From Adiantum capillus-veneris (taxonomy: Eukaryota; Streptophyta; Polypodiopsida; Polypodiales; Pteridaceae), in NCBI GenBank assembly GCA_014529385.2, contig CM043963.1, forward strand, positions 100,183,412 to 100,247,411: 64,000 nucleotides of DNA. Reading direction: 5' to 3'. This document shows positions 33,537-46,100 of this stretch, in pieces. Every line of letters starts with the position of its first letter. Positions within the stretch are counted from its first letter, which is position 1. The notes beneath the pieces were generated by a model. The model saw only the letters and a list, made by a program, of their open reading frames with translations, was not told the origin of the DNA and ran no database searches. The position numbers and the translations under genes are program-made.

Positions 33537-36500
33537 ATGGCAGCCTCGAAGTCACCGGCAAAGAAGAAGAGAATGACAATCAAAGATTATCTGGACGAGG
33601 TGGACCCTTTTGTCATTCCAGAAGGAACACTAAAGCCCACCAGCACCTGGATACAGGAAGATCTGTTAGATTCAAACGACCTAAAGATCTACCAGGGGGT
33701 GTTCAAAGACAATGAAGGCAATGTAATAGAGCTGCCAATGCTGCCAAGAGAGCTCAATGAATTTGTCCGAAGCAAAATGGCCGGCTACTTGGATAAAATT
33801 GACCTCCATAACTATTTCGAAGCAATACCAGCAGGGGTGGACGTCAAAAGAGTATGGGAGTTTGTAACAAGCATCAAAGAGGATGGAGTGGCCAAGGTGA
33901 TAGATTTGCACGGTAGACCCGATACAGAAATCATAATTACGGAGCGGGTTGTAGCCCATGCACTAGATCTCTCCAATCAGGGAGACAGTGTGACAAAAAG
34001 AAGGGATGAAGTCAAGGTGCACAAAGAGAAAAAGGCCAATTACACCTTTGAGGACATCGCCAACCCAAAGGTGGCGATCATGAGCCAATTGTACAATCAG
34101 TACTTCCACATGTGCACGAAGAGGCCACAGAAATACAGGATGCCACCATGTGCAATTGCCACAACGTTTACTTGGGAAATGACAAAAGGCACCCCAAAGA
34201 TAATCAACTATGCGGCATACATACATGACAGCTTGGTAAAAATGGGAAACAAAAAGCCAACCTACATAGTGCCAGGAGAAATGATAACCAAGGTAATTTA
34301 TGCAGCACTACACGCCAAGGGAAGGTGGCCTGACCCCCCATCTCAGAATGACTGGCTAAGGGTAAAGGAAGACAAAGAAGACGAGCCACAACGAGCACCA
34401 AGGGTGGCTACAAGGTTGAAGAGACGGCTATAGCCAGTTGCAGAGGAGCAACCTGAACAGAAGAAAGGAAAAAAGGAATTTTCTCAAGTGGCAGCCAAAG
34501 AGACAAGATCACAAAAAGCGGCTAGACTCGAGAGGCTGGTGGAGAGTTTCCGAGCAGAAAGAGCCCTCAAAGGTGATTTAAACGAATTATGGAAGCCATC
34601 TCTTGAGTCTATGACCGGATCATCCAGAAGAGTGCAAAGGGACTGCTTTGAAGACTATATCAAGAATTTCGAGATCCTTGATGCTGCAGCAGAAAACATT
34701 CCCCATGTCCCTTTCACCGAGGAAGAAGTGGAGCAGATAAGGCAGACATTGCTAGATGAACAAGATAGCCAAGAAAGGGAAAGAAAAACGAAAGTGGACA
34801 GAGACTTAAAGGGCAAAACTACAGCTTTACCAGATAGCCCTAAACCCAGCCCACAGCCATCACCGCCACCATCACCACCTCCTAGCAGCCCTCCACCAGA
34901 GAATAAGAAGGCTGAGGACAAACAAGAAGAACACCAGGCTGAAAAGCAAGAGCAAAGGCAAGAACTTGCGCCCAAAGAAGAGTCCAAGCCTGCGTCTGAT
35001 CAAAAAGAACTAGAGGAGTCATATTATGCATTTTTGGACCTGCTAGCTGCAGGCTATACAAGGGAAGAAGCCGCCACAATCGCATTCAACTTGGCGAGGA
35101 CACAGCATAAAGAACAGATGCCAGGCATCCGGCTAGTTGAGCTAAAGGAAATTGCTACTGACACGGTAGACCTGCACCCGCCCTCTAATGATTGGGACGT
35201 GGTGATGACCATGCTAGCTGGAATAAGAGCACAATCTGTGGCATCAGACGAAGAATTGATAACTCTAAAGGCCACCGAAGAAAAGACTAAGAGGAAAAGG
35301 GATACTCTGCAGGCACAAAACCAAGGACAAAAAGAGAGAGAAGCTGACCTCCAGGCCAGCTTGGCAACGGCTCTACAAAACTACCAAGCAAAGGAAGAAG
35401 CAAATGAGGCAGTAGCAAAAAGATTACAAGCAGCTGAAGAAGAGTGTCTGCAACTCAGCAAGTCATTGCAAGATGCCAAAAAAGAACGGGATAATCTGAC
35501 GCTCCAGCTAGCAGAAGAAACTAAAGAAGTAGAGGCCATGAGGAATGCCAAGGAAAAGGCGGAAATAGAACAAGAAGCAAGCCTGGATGAAGTCCTTGAG
35601 CTCAAGGACCAATTAAAAGTCAAAGATCAAACCATCCAGAGGCTGCAAACATCACCTACTAGAGTTAGAGCTATGAGCTTGACTCAAATCATTTTCGAGA
35701 GTCAAATATATGAGGAGCAGATGCAAGAACTCCAGGAGGAGATGACTCTCGAGAAGAAGCAGAGGTTGATGATGGTTGAAGGTTCTATCGCAATGCAAAC
35801 CAGAATGGAGGACAGCCAAAGAGCCCTACAAGAAGAATTGGAGAGCATAAAGATAAAGCTCGAGGAAGCTGAAAAAGTAAACGTTGAACTCAATGACCTC
35901 CTCGTGACTATAAGCAGAGAAGCCGAAGCGGAAAAGAAAACACTCCTCAAGCAAATAGAGGAGTTGAAAGGCCGGCAACAAGCAGAAGCAGAAAGCTCAG
36001 GGCCAGCTGCCAATGAGGGCATCGACCTCAACAATGTGGCAGATCCTGTGGACACGCCCATGCCAGAGGTAAGCACAGCAGGATCCTCTCAAGAGCCACA
36101 GGATCTAACACAAGAAGAGGAGGAAAAATTGCGTAAAGCAATAGAGGCAGAGCTCAGAGAAAGCACAAAGGAAGCCTTGGAATGGGAATAGAGGGTTTTC
36201 AAATCTATGAAAATTCAAAAAATCGACGCCAGCAATCTCAGGCGGGAATGGCTTCAACCCTCTCTCCCATATCCATTGCTGAAATATGAGGCGGCAACAA
36301 TAAACATGCGAATCAGAGAAGAGCCAACGGTCCCTCTCTACAACGCAGACACCTCGAGGCCAGAAGGAGTAAAGCTCATAGTGGATTCTTAGCCAAAGTG
36401 GAGGAAGGCTTGGCTTACCAAGTACCCGCAATACCTAATACACTTGGTAGAGGCACCTAAACACATCAGAGACAACCTCAGCTTCTGTCCTCTACCAAGG

Positions 36501-36983
36501 GTTAGGACGTGGAAAGCACAAGAAATCTTACAAACAAGCCAACCCACTTGGCTGAACTACCCAAAGCCGTCGGGTGTGAAGGCACGTGAGAGAATAAGTG
36601 TACAATACATGATGAAAACCCTAACAGGCGCCATAAAGTTGTTCACTGGCTCACCTGACCTTACATGCATTATGATGAGAAAGATCTGCAGAACCATCCT
36701 AACAGTGTTCGAGACCTTCAAGCCCGGCCAGGTGACTGACAGCATATTCTTCTTCCAGGATACATATAGATGTGCTTATAATATGTCAGGTCAGCCTTCC
36801 AAGGAGGTGATACATGCGTTGTATCAAAGAATTATGTTTCTACCATCGTATCACCTCCAAGATTTTGAAGAAGCATTCTACATGGGGTTCTTCACCATGC
36901 ATACAGATATCTTTGGCCCAACAATGCTAAATCTACATGCACGGTACGAATCACTGCTAAAGATGCGGGAGACCATAAGATAA
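33537..36983 (+). pseudogene. Gypsy-1 3' accessory reading frame (~1,148 codons)
   Basis: A single frame from ATG 33537 to TAA 36981-36983, interrupted only by TAG at 34431, 36189 and 36390 (each one C-to-T step from CAG). The N-terminal ~300 residues form a globular-looking domain (DEVDPFVIPEGTLKP, RPDTEIIITERVVAHALDL, AIATTFTWEMTKGTPKI), vaguely like the putative plant transposon protein domain. A charged linker and a proline-serine stretch follow (PSPQPSPPPSPPP near 34850). A long coiled coil spans about 35270-35970 (repeated EE/KK heptads such as AEEECLQLSKSLQDAKKE). The C-terminal globular part has SVQYMMKTLTGAIKLF and SIFFFQDTYRCAYNM. It lies between integrase and 3' LTR, in sense orientation. 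A structural, Gag-like or RNA/DNA-binding role is possible, but I cannot assign one. Confidence 0.7.
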
Positions 36984-37022
36984 ATCAAAGGATCAAGGCC
37001 ATGTCGGGGACGACATGAACAA

Positions 37023-37037
37023 GGGGGGGGGGGGGGG
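37023..37037 (+). other. Gypsy-1 polypurine tract
   Basis: Fifteen consecutive G directly abut the 3' LTR. That is the position of the plus-strand primer, but a pure G run is extreme; part of it may be slippage or a sequencing artefact. Confidence 0.8.
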
Positions 37038-37971
37038 TGTTAGAAGCTGGACACACCCCACGGCATCTAACTACTCAGCGGACTATTATTTTTGTAATTA
37101 TTCATTCATTGAGGAAAACCCGATTTTTCACATTGTACATATTGGGACTTACAGAAGTTTCGAGATTGTATCCTAGTTTCGATAGTTAGATTGAGTAGAT
37201 GGTTGATTGTGGAACTTTAGGGTTTGAGAAGTTGTAAGGTATATATACCACTTTTTGACCTTAATGAAAAAACCTTTGTCATTTTAAAAACAAGTTGGAA
37301 GTCTGTGAGTGAGCGTACTATGTATGTGAGAGAGAGTGTGAGCTTCGTCTTGACGCTACGTGTGCTACGGTGGTCGGAATCAAGTACGGAGAAGTGCAGT
37401 GTGTTGCCCCCGACTAGAGCTACGAGTCGATACCAACATTGCGCGCGTACGGTCCAGCTTTGGGAGCTCCTTCTACGAGCTTCATCGATTGTTTGGGTGA
37501 GCATACGTTATCTGATTTCACATTGCAGCATATCCACGCGTTCACATTGAGTAGAGCTACATATTATGCACTTCAGATTTTGGAAACAAAGACCTGCAGA
37601 TTTCGGCCAGACATCCTACGTGTTTCTGCACCGGGTGTTTTGGGTCGTGATTTTGGTTTATAGACTTGAGGGAGAGCGGCCTATAGGTATTAGTAGGGTC
37701 TCCTTCAAGTTCTATGGTGTTTTGAAAGTGTTTGATGAGTGTTCGGCTCTAACAAGCGTTGTAGGAAGATTCCTCTTTTGCACTTTTGAAGACTGTGACT
37801 TAGACAATTGGTAGGGACCTCTGTAGGAATTAGTTAGGAGTCAGTCGAGTGTAGGTTGACACCTTATGCTTGCTTCCACGCGGCTGCGGGTCGAGCTTCG
37901 TCCTTAGCTGACATTAATTGTTAGGTGAGTTCTCGCTGTGTTGACGTCCGTCGCGGCGTACCCGTCCAACA
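37038..37971 (+). repeat. Gypsy-1 3' LTR
   Basis: 934 bp, TGTTAGAAGC to GTCCAACA, the same length as the 5' LTR with roughly 45 mismatches by eye, mostly C/T and G/A. The TATA-type box is conserved at 37238-37249, and a half palindrome AGACATCCTACG is near 37609. Confidence 0.93.
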
Positions 37972-37976
37972 AACCC

Positions 37977-37987
37977 TAATTCCAACA
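37977..37987 (+). repeat. Copia-2 5' LTR, last 11 bases
   Basis: TAATTCCAACA resumes exactly where 17964 stopped, after the duplicated AACCC. It is followed two bases later by the primer-binding site TGGTATGAGAGC at 37990-38001, which has one change from the initiator tRNA-Met match. Confidence 0.9.
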
Positions 37988-38349
37988 ATTGGTATGAGAG
38001 CAAGTTACGTCCTCCCGAGTATAGTCGCAAGCTGCTCAAGCACACGCCTGCTCATTTTATCCAATTACAGTGAGGTTTGGCAAGCGTTCGCAGGTCAACA
38101 AATATTTTGGGAAAGCTCTAAGAGCTAAGTCTGCTCAGATTTTTTATTCGGGCTCATTTCGGCCTCCGTTTCCACTACAGGAAGGTCTGCACAGGCAATT
38201 TTGTCATCTTGTGCAGAATTTTTGTCAGTGCCGGTTTCTGCATAATAGGTACCATACAGTCTTTTACGGTTTGTGCTATATAGCATGTGTTGTTCCCGCT
38301 CCGTTTCTCCTATTTTCGAGGAGTTTTCACATCAGGTGCAGCATTTACC

Positions 38350-41300
38350 ATGGCTGACAACAACACAGATGTCTTCAAGATGTTTGCTGCTGCGGACAGG
38401 TTGGATGGGGACAATTACCCTATGTGGGCTTATATGATGCAACACGTTCTTGTGTCAAAGGGCGTCTGGAATATTGTGCAGGGCATTGATGTACTTCCTG
38501 GTTCTGAGGATGTAGGCGATGTTGAGGAAGTTGCAGGTCTTGCTGCAAGGATTGCTGCTATTAGAGTTTTTTTGCTATGATAGAACAAGCTCGTTGGGAT
38601 ATAAAGGATTTACAGGCTCATGCAATTATTGCGTTTTCTGTGAAGTGCACCATTGTTCCTCACATTCGTTCAGCAAAATCTTCAAAACAGGCTTGGGATA
38701 TTTTTGCTGGTCTTTATGCAAGTCGCAATGAGGCTTAAATTGCTTTGCTGCGTAAAGAGCTGGAGTCAAAGATTATGCATGAGGAAGATGATATGGACAC
38801 TTTCCTTGCTCGTGTCAAGGATATCAATGAGCAACTTATTTCTGCAGGTGAAGTCATTTCAGATAGTTCCTTTGTGCAAACTGTTCTTGATGCCTTACCA
38901 GATTCCTACCAGACTTTTGCTAGTACTTGGAGACTGATAACCCAAGGAAATCCTAAAGTTGTCAAGTTTGATGCATTATGCACATTGATGTTGCAAGATT
39001 CACTTTCCAAAAAAAAAAGGACTAGGCAGCGTGCAGTTGAACAGTCTTTTAGGGTGAAAGCATGAATAGGTGGAATGATATTTAAGCTATTAGATAGCAT
39101 ATCACAAAAATAATATTGTGGAAAAAAGAATACAAACTAAATAAAATTTATAAGTGATTGCACTTCTACATTTTATTCTTTAAGAGCTAACCATTGACAT
39201 ATATCATGATAGAAATTTTATGTGAATTCATGTCTAATTGTAGGCCAAAGTTTTTGATAGTAGGTGTCCATGGACACAGCTATTTGAGCCACCATTCCAT
39301 GCTTTCACCCTTTATTGCTTCTCAAAGAAAGGGTGGTAACAGCAATGCAGCCACTTCTTATGGTTCTGTTGTGAGTGGCGAAACTTCTGCTCCTAATGCC
39401 TCTGCTGGCTGCAATTCGTCTGGAAATTCTGGTGATAAGGGAAAAAAGAAGATGCGTTGCCATTATTGTAAAGCTAATAATCACTTGATCAAGCAGTGTC
39501 TTAAGTTGAAGGCCAAAGAGGCTAAGAAGAAAGAGGGTGGTTTTACTGCAAATGTTGGTTCCACTACAAATGAAGCCATTTTTGAGTCTTCTGTAAAAGG
39601 ATACTGTGTTGCTGATAATGATGTAGAATGGGCTTTTTGCACTTACAATCCTATTGTCCATGATGCATGCTTGTCAGTTGTTGCTGCTGCAGATTCACAT
39701 GTGTGGTATTTTGACAATGGTGCTACAAAGCACATTACCTCACATTGTGAATTGTTCACCTCTCTCGAGTTTGTCCCTCATGGGAATTCAGTCACTTGTG
39801 CCAACAATGCCTCTTATCCGGTTCAAAGAGCTGGAAAGATTGTGCTTACTGCTACAAATGGCAGTTCCTTCACACTTGTTGATGCACTTTATGTACCTGG
39901 GATCAAGAAGAATCTCTTGTCTGTATCCGCACTTGCTAGACTTGGACTTGTAGTCAAATTTGTGGATGACAGATGTACACTTCATGATCTCAATTTTGGT
40001 GATGAAATTGTTGCATTTGGCCTTTTGTGCCATGGGCTGTATAATCTCACTTTGTATGACAAGTGTGGACAAAATTTTCAAATGCTGTTGTAGATTCAAG
40101 GGCTATTTCAGATGCAAAACTTTGGCATGCACGTTTTGGGCATCTTAATTTTGCCAGTTTACTGTGTTTGCAGAAATCTAATATGGTTGCTTCTTTCCCG
40201 CCTCTTGAAGCACCTGTCAAACATGTTTGTGAAGGCTTAATTTTGGGTAAGATGCACCATTCTAATTTTCCAAAGGATGGTTCAGTTCGGGCCACATGCA
40301 AGTTGCAGCTTGTGCATAGTGATGTTTGTGGGCCCATGCAAACTCCGTCATTGGGAAATTACCTTTACTTTGTGACTTTCATTGATGATCACTTCAGGCG
40401 TGCATGGGTATTTACTCTTAAAGCGAAGTCCGAAGTTTTTATGTGCTTCAAACATTTTCTGGCTATGACTGAAAATGTCTCGAAATGTACTATGGGCACC
40501 CTCCGTTCCGATCGAGGGGGGGAGTATATGTCTCATGAATTCAATGCATTTCTGGCTAGTCGTGAGATAAAACACCAATGTACAGTGCCTTATACACCTC
40601 AGCAAAATGGTGTTGCTAAGAGGAAAAACAGGTCACTTACAGAAATGGCACAATCTATGGTCAAAAGTCAAGCTTTGCCGCATTCTTTTTGGCTTGAGGC
40701 CATCATGTGTGCCACTTATGTACTAAACAGGTGTCCTACAAAAGCTTTGCAGTCTATTACTCCATATGAAGCATGGCATGATAGAAAGCCTTCTATTGAG
40801 CACATGCATGTTTTTGGATGTTTGGCATATGCTTTGGTGCCACAAACACAGCGCAAAAAATTGGATGATAAGGCTGTCAAATGTATTTGTGTTGGTTATA
40901 GTGTTGAAAGCAAAGGTTACAGGTTGTATCATCCGCAAACAAAACGTATTCTGGTTTCACGGGATGTAGTGTTTGTGGAAGATTCTGTTCATCCCTTGTT
41001 GTCCTGTACTAGAGACAGCAATGTAAGCTCACAGGACATTTATGACACTTTGTTGCCTCTTTTCAGTGGTGGAAATACGAATGTAAATTCTAATGAGGCA
41101 AATGTACAACCTATGGGGGTTTCTGAAAATGTTACAGATCAGCCTATTACTGATGCAAATGTACATGGTGTACTTGATGAGGAAAGGGCTGAAAATGAGC
41201 AGGCTAGAGGTATGCCAAAATGGCTGGTGCACACTTTGCATGACACTAAATTGGATGCACCTTTGTCTAGTCGTACTCGTTCAGGCTCTCGCCATGCATC

Positions 41301-42892
41301 TTATGCATCAGATTGTTATGCTTTGGCTGTGTCTAGATTACATGATGTTGAGGAGCCTCTGTCTTTTGATGAAGCACATAATTCAAAAAATTGGATGGCT
41401 GTCATGCAATCAGAATATGATTCACTTATAGAAAATGACACATGGACTTTATGTGATTTGCCTCCTGGAAAAAAGGCCATTGGTACAAACTGGGTTTACA
41501 AGTTGAAACGCAAAGACCGATGGTGAGATCGATCGCCATAAGGCTCGGCTTGTTGCAAAGGGTTATGCACAGCAAAAGGGCATAGATTATGAAGAGACCT
41601 TTGCTCCCACTTGTCGTATGACTATTGTGAATTTTCTATGTGCATCGGCATCTCATTTTGGTTGGGATGTACATCAATCAGACATTATTACTGCTTTCTT
41701 GAATGGTGACATATTTGAGGAAGTTTATGTAACACAACCTCGCGGGTTTTTTCATAAAAGGATAAGAGGACAAAGTGTGCAGATGTAAGAAGGCTTTGTA
41801 TGGGTTGAAGCAATCTCCTCGTACTTGGTATGAGAAATCTGACACTCATTTGGTCAAACAAGGCTTTCGTAACCGTCCAACAGAAAGCACATTGTATGTA
41901 AAGCATGAGGGTGATGTACTTCTCATTGTGGTTATTTATGTTGATGATTTGCTGATCATTGGACCAAATGAGAGACATATTTTTGAATTTAAGGCTAATT
42001 TGAATGCTACTTTCAAGATGAAAGATTTGGGGCTGTTGCATCATTACTTGGGTATACAGTTTAAGCAATGTGATGGTGGTATTGCCTTGTGTCAGAAAAG
42101 TTACATAGAGACATTGCTATGTAAGTTTGGACTTGAGGATTGCAAACCTATTACCATTCCCATGGAAACAGGTTTGAAGTTGAGTCTACATGATGCTGGT
42201 GATCCTGCTGATGTCACTCTGTATCAACTGTTGTTGGCTGCCTCATTTATGTATGCAGCACGAGGCTGGATATTCAGTTTGGAGTCTCACAGGTCAGCAG
42301 ATTTATGCATAGCCCAGGGTCTAAGCATTGGCAGGCTATCAAGATGATTTTCCGCTACCTTAGTGGCACTTTACATCTTGGCTTGTTTTATCCCAAGGGG
42401 GGATCATTGTCGCCAGACGTACATGCTTTTTCGGACTCAGATTGGGTTGGTTGTTTTGACATGCGAGTGTCCACAAGTGGTTTTTGTTTCATGCTTGGCA
42501 GTTCATGTATATCATGGTTGAGCAAGAAGCAACCTATTGTGGCCACTTCAAGTTGTGAGTCTGAGTACAGGGTAGTCTTCACAGCTACTGTTGAGTGTGT
42601 ATGGCTCAGACACCTTATGACTGATTTGGGTGTTGGACAAGACACTGCCAACACTATCTACACTGACAGTCAGAGCGCATTGGCAGTTGCAAGGAACCCA
42701 GCTTTTCATGCTCGCACAAAGCACATTGAGGTGCATTACCACTATGTCAGGGAGAGGCTCGCAGCAGGAGAGATCAGCTTGGCTTATGTGCCAACACAGG
42801 ACAACCTTGCAGATCTTTTCACAAAGGCATTGTCTCATGAGAAGCTTGAAGCTTTCTGAAAATCTTTGGGCTTACTCCCCTTTGTGGACTGA
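38350..42892 (+). pseudogene. Copia-2 gag-pol polyprotein, decayed
   Basis: ATG at 38350 (MADNNTDVFKMF). Order as in Copia-1: gag, zinc knuckle CHYCKANNHLIKQC, protease, integrase, RT, RNase H to a TGA at 42890. Frame breaks occur near 38570, 40080, 41515, 41755 and 42228, with extra stops near 38736 and 42857, plus the MITE-2 insertion at 39052. The protease motif reads DNGA (Ser to Asn). Integrase has NGVAKRKNR, replacing the catalytic Glu by Lys. Reverse transcriptase keeps YVDD. The element is dead at several levels. Confidence 0.9.
39052..39310. mobile_element. MITE-2, inserted in Copia-2 gag
   Basis: 259 bp, AT-rich, non-coding. The inverted ends start with GGGTGAAAGCATG on both strands (13 exact bases, then weaker pairing to about 22). 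It is flanked by TTTA at 39048-39051 and 39311-39314. Removing the element and one TTTA restores the length and frame seen in Copia-1 gag at the same place, so the empty site confirms the 4-bp duplication. Confidence 0.9.
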
Positions 42893-42967
42893 TCATGTCC
42901 TCAGGGAATGGCACTTCCATTTACTCATGTGCTAGCTCTCGTTCACCGCATCACTCCAGGGGGGATT

Positions 42968-43193
42968 TGTTACCATATACATGTGGTAGTGATGTTGTGA
43001 ACACACTAGGACGATCGGGGCATTTTTTCCCTCTTTAGGAGGTTTTTTCCCCCGAGCATTGTATATATGCCCATCACTCTAGGGCTATCAATCTTTCCAT
43101 TGCACACTAAGTTACACACTCTCTATTGTGTGACTTGAGCTTCCTTCGTCTTCTCCAAGCTGTGTGTGTTTCTCTACAACCCTAATTCCAACA
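42968..43193 (+). repeat. Copia-2 3' LTR
   Basis: TGTTACC to TTCCAACA, 226 bp, preceded by the polypurine tract CAGGGGGGATT. About 13 differences from the split 5' LTR, by eye. Confidence 0.93.
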
Positions 43194-43198
43194 GGTAG

Positions 43199-46100
43199 CG
43201 ATAGTTTGTAGGCACGATCACCCACTCACTTGAGTATTTTGAAAGGCCCACAATATCATGGAGATAATTTAGGTGTTGGCCCAGTTTTCAGACTTTCTAA
43301 ATGCTATGGCACACGTAAAAATACTTCTTCCCCTTCCTCAAAGGTAACTTGCCAACATTTCTCATCAGCGTACTTCTTATACCGATCCTGCGCTTGTCGG
43401 ACGTTTTGACGAGTGAGTTTCAGCATATCCATGTGGTCTTGGAGAACCTCCTTAACCTGTTGGAGTTTTTCGGTTGCCAACCCCACCGTAACAGGTGACC
43501 TAGGTTGAAAACCATACATGAGCATGAAAGGACTAAATCTAGTCGTGACATGCTTAGCACTATTGTAAACAAACTCAAGAAGAGGTAAATATTCTTCCTA
43601 GTCTAACTGTTTCTTGCTAGCGTATGCGTGTAGCATATCCTCTAGCACTTGGCTAACTCGTTTAGTTTGACCATCCGTTTCTGGATGATTGGCTGTACTG
43701 AGGTTGAGTTGTGTACCCAATCGTTTAAACACAACCCTCCAAAAATGACTATTAAACTTGGGATCACGATCACTGACAATGTTACTTGGCAAACCATACA
43801 ACTTGTATAGGTTGTCCACAAATAACTTGGCTAATTCTGGAGTCTTAATTGTTGATTTGGTTGTAATGAACTTACATAGTTTAGTCAACCGGTCTACAAC
43901 CACCCATACTGAGTCATGACCTCGTACAGTGGTTGGTAAACCCATAATAAAATCCATAGAGATACTTTCTCATTTACCATTGGAAATCTCCAAAGGATGT
44001 AAGAGTCCTCCTGCTTTTAGGCACTCTGCTTTGTTAACCTGAAATTTTTGGCAATGCAAGACATAATCTTGAACAAAGCCATGTAAACCTGGCGAGTAAA
44101 ACTGTCGTCGTACGAGAGCATAAGTCTTTCTAATACCCAGGTGCCCTGCACTTGGACTATCATGACATTCATAAAGAATTTGGTGCCGAATGTCTATGTT
44201 TGTCGGTACACAAACTCTCTCCTTATGGAGTAGGTACCCATTGTCGATGGTGAAATGCTTCCATCACTGTAGTTCATCACTCGACAGAGGAGAACTATGT
44301 GTGGAGGTTAACGCTACACTACCATCATTGGAGTGAGCAGGATCCCTCATCTGTACATGGCTCCACACTTTGGAATATGCGTCATCTTGCTCATATTTTC
44401 CCTTTAGAGAATCCAAAAATTCACTACAAAGTTCCATGAACAAAAGAGAATTGATCCCCGGCATACGACTAAGAGCATCAGCCACCACATTGTGTCGTCC
44501 TTTATCATACCGAAGCGTGGCGTCATATTCCTGAAGAATCTCAGCCCACCTGGCTTTTCGACCCTTCAAATCGGTTTGTTGTGTAAACCATTTGATGCTT
44601 TCATGGTCAAACACGATCTCAAACTGAGCACCATACAAATAATGTCTCCATATTTTCAAGGCATACACTATTTCATAGAGTTCACGTTCATAAGCAGAGT
44701 AGTTCTGTTCTGCTACATCAAGCTTCTTGCTTTCAAATGCAATTGGTCGCCCGTCTTGTAACAATACTGCTCCAATAGCATGGTCACTGGCACCCGTTTC
44801 CAAAATGAATGGTTTCAAAGAATCACAATATCTAGTATTGGAGCTGTAGCTAATGCATCCTTGAGCATATCAAAACTATGTTGTTGAGCGGGTCTCTCTA
44901 CTGAAAAGCTTTGCCTTTGCCTTTCAATTGGTCTGTCATGGGAACAACAATATTAGCATAGTTTTTAACGAACCTTCAATAAAAACCTACAAATCCTTAA
45001 AAAACATGTAATTCTTCCAGATTTTTAGGAGAAGGCCACTACCAAATTGTATCCACTTTGGATTGATCCATATGTAGCGTAGTAGCTGAAATAACATGCC
45101 CAAGATAGTGAATTTCTTCCTTGAGAAAATCACACTTAGATTCATTGGCATATGATTGGTTTGTTTGTAACAATTCAAACAACTACCTCAGATGTTGTAA
45201 GTGTTCTTCTTTAGAAGCACTGTATACTAGAATGTCATCGAGAAAAACGATGACAAATTTGCCCAAGTACAGCTTCAAGACACTATCCATAAGTGTCATG
45301 AATGTTGCCGGCGCATTGCTTAACCCAAAAGGCATAACCAAAAATTCGGCGTTTCCAAACCTTGTTCGGAATGCAGTTTTGGGTATATCAGCAAGTCAAA
45401 TACGTACTTGGTGACTGTAAGTCTATTTTTGTAAAAATACGAGCATGAGTGAGTTTGTTGAACAACTGATCCACTCATGGCAATGGGTACTTGTTCTTAA
45501 CAGTAACCACATTTAAGCCACGGTAGTCTATGCACATGCGCATACTGCTGTCTTTTTTCTTCACTAATAGGATAGGAGAAGCCCATGGTGAAGAACTGGG
45601 TTGGATAAACCCTCTGCTAAGATAGTCAGCAAGCTGATGTTCCACCTTAGTAGCTTCAGAGTAACTCATGTGGTAGGGTGGTTTACTGATAGGTTTGCTG
45701 CTTGCAACCACATTGATGCTATGTTGCACCAATCATGTCAGCCGTAATCCTAGTGGTAAATCATTAGGAAAAACATCTTGAAATTCCTTAAATAATATTT
45801 TAAAATCACTAGCAACCTTTGCTTGTTGGGAAGTAGCCATTGGTGGAAGAGATGAGAGACAAGCATGTGGCGTTGAGGAATGTTCAACAGATTCAATGTT
45901 AGAGAGAAAATGAGATAATGAGTAACACAATTAAACTTGATCTATTTCATTATAAAAAACGAGCTGCATAAGTTGAGTTGTATATATCAGTGGTGAAGAA
46001 GGTACATCCTTCTCTCCTAACAACAACACATGTGCGCCATGGGATTCAAATATCAAGATGTTGTGCTCATAGCTACGCTTCAATGATGGTCCTAGGCTAT

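Larger units (their letters stand above)
17965..37971 (+). mobile_element. Gypsy-1, giant Tat-like Ty3/gypsy element
   Basis: 20,007 bp with 934-bp LTRs at both ends and a perfect 5-bp duplication AACCC (17960-17964 and 37972-37976). The primer-binding site is TGGCGCCGCTGCAGGGG, close to the tRNA-Asp-type site of Tat/Athila elements, and the polypurine tract is a run of 15 G. Order: 1.9-kb leader, gag, protease, RT-RNase H, duplicated H2C2 module, integrase, second protease-like domain, basic tail, 1.8-kb spacer, palindrome array, accessory frame, 3' LTR. The RT lead-in (DVFAWSYKDLKGVDP) is typical of the Tat branch. The LTRs differ by roughly 5% by eye, mostly transitions. Copies this large are known in the Tat branch (Ogre), but the accessory content here is unusual. 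Confidence 0.93.
17749..43193 (+). mobile_element. Copia-2, Ty1/copia element split by Gypsy-1
   Basis: Same family as Copia-1, on the plus strand. The 5' LTR is in two pieces, 17749-17964 and 37977-37987, because Gypsy-1 inserted into it. The internal region runs to 42967 and the 3' LTR is 42968-43193. Target duplication is CGTAG at 17744-17748 and GGTAG at 43194-43198 (one mismatch). Without Gypsy-1 and its duplicated AACCC the element is about 5.4 kb, including a 259-bp MITE-like insertion in gag. By eye its LTRs differ at about 13 positions, so it is older than Copia-1. Confidence 0.92.
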
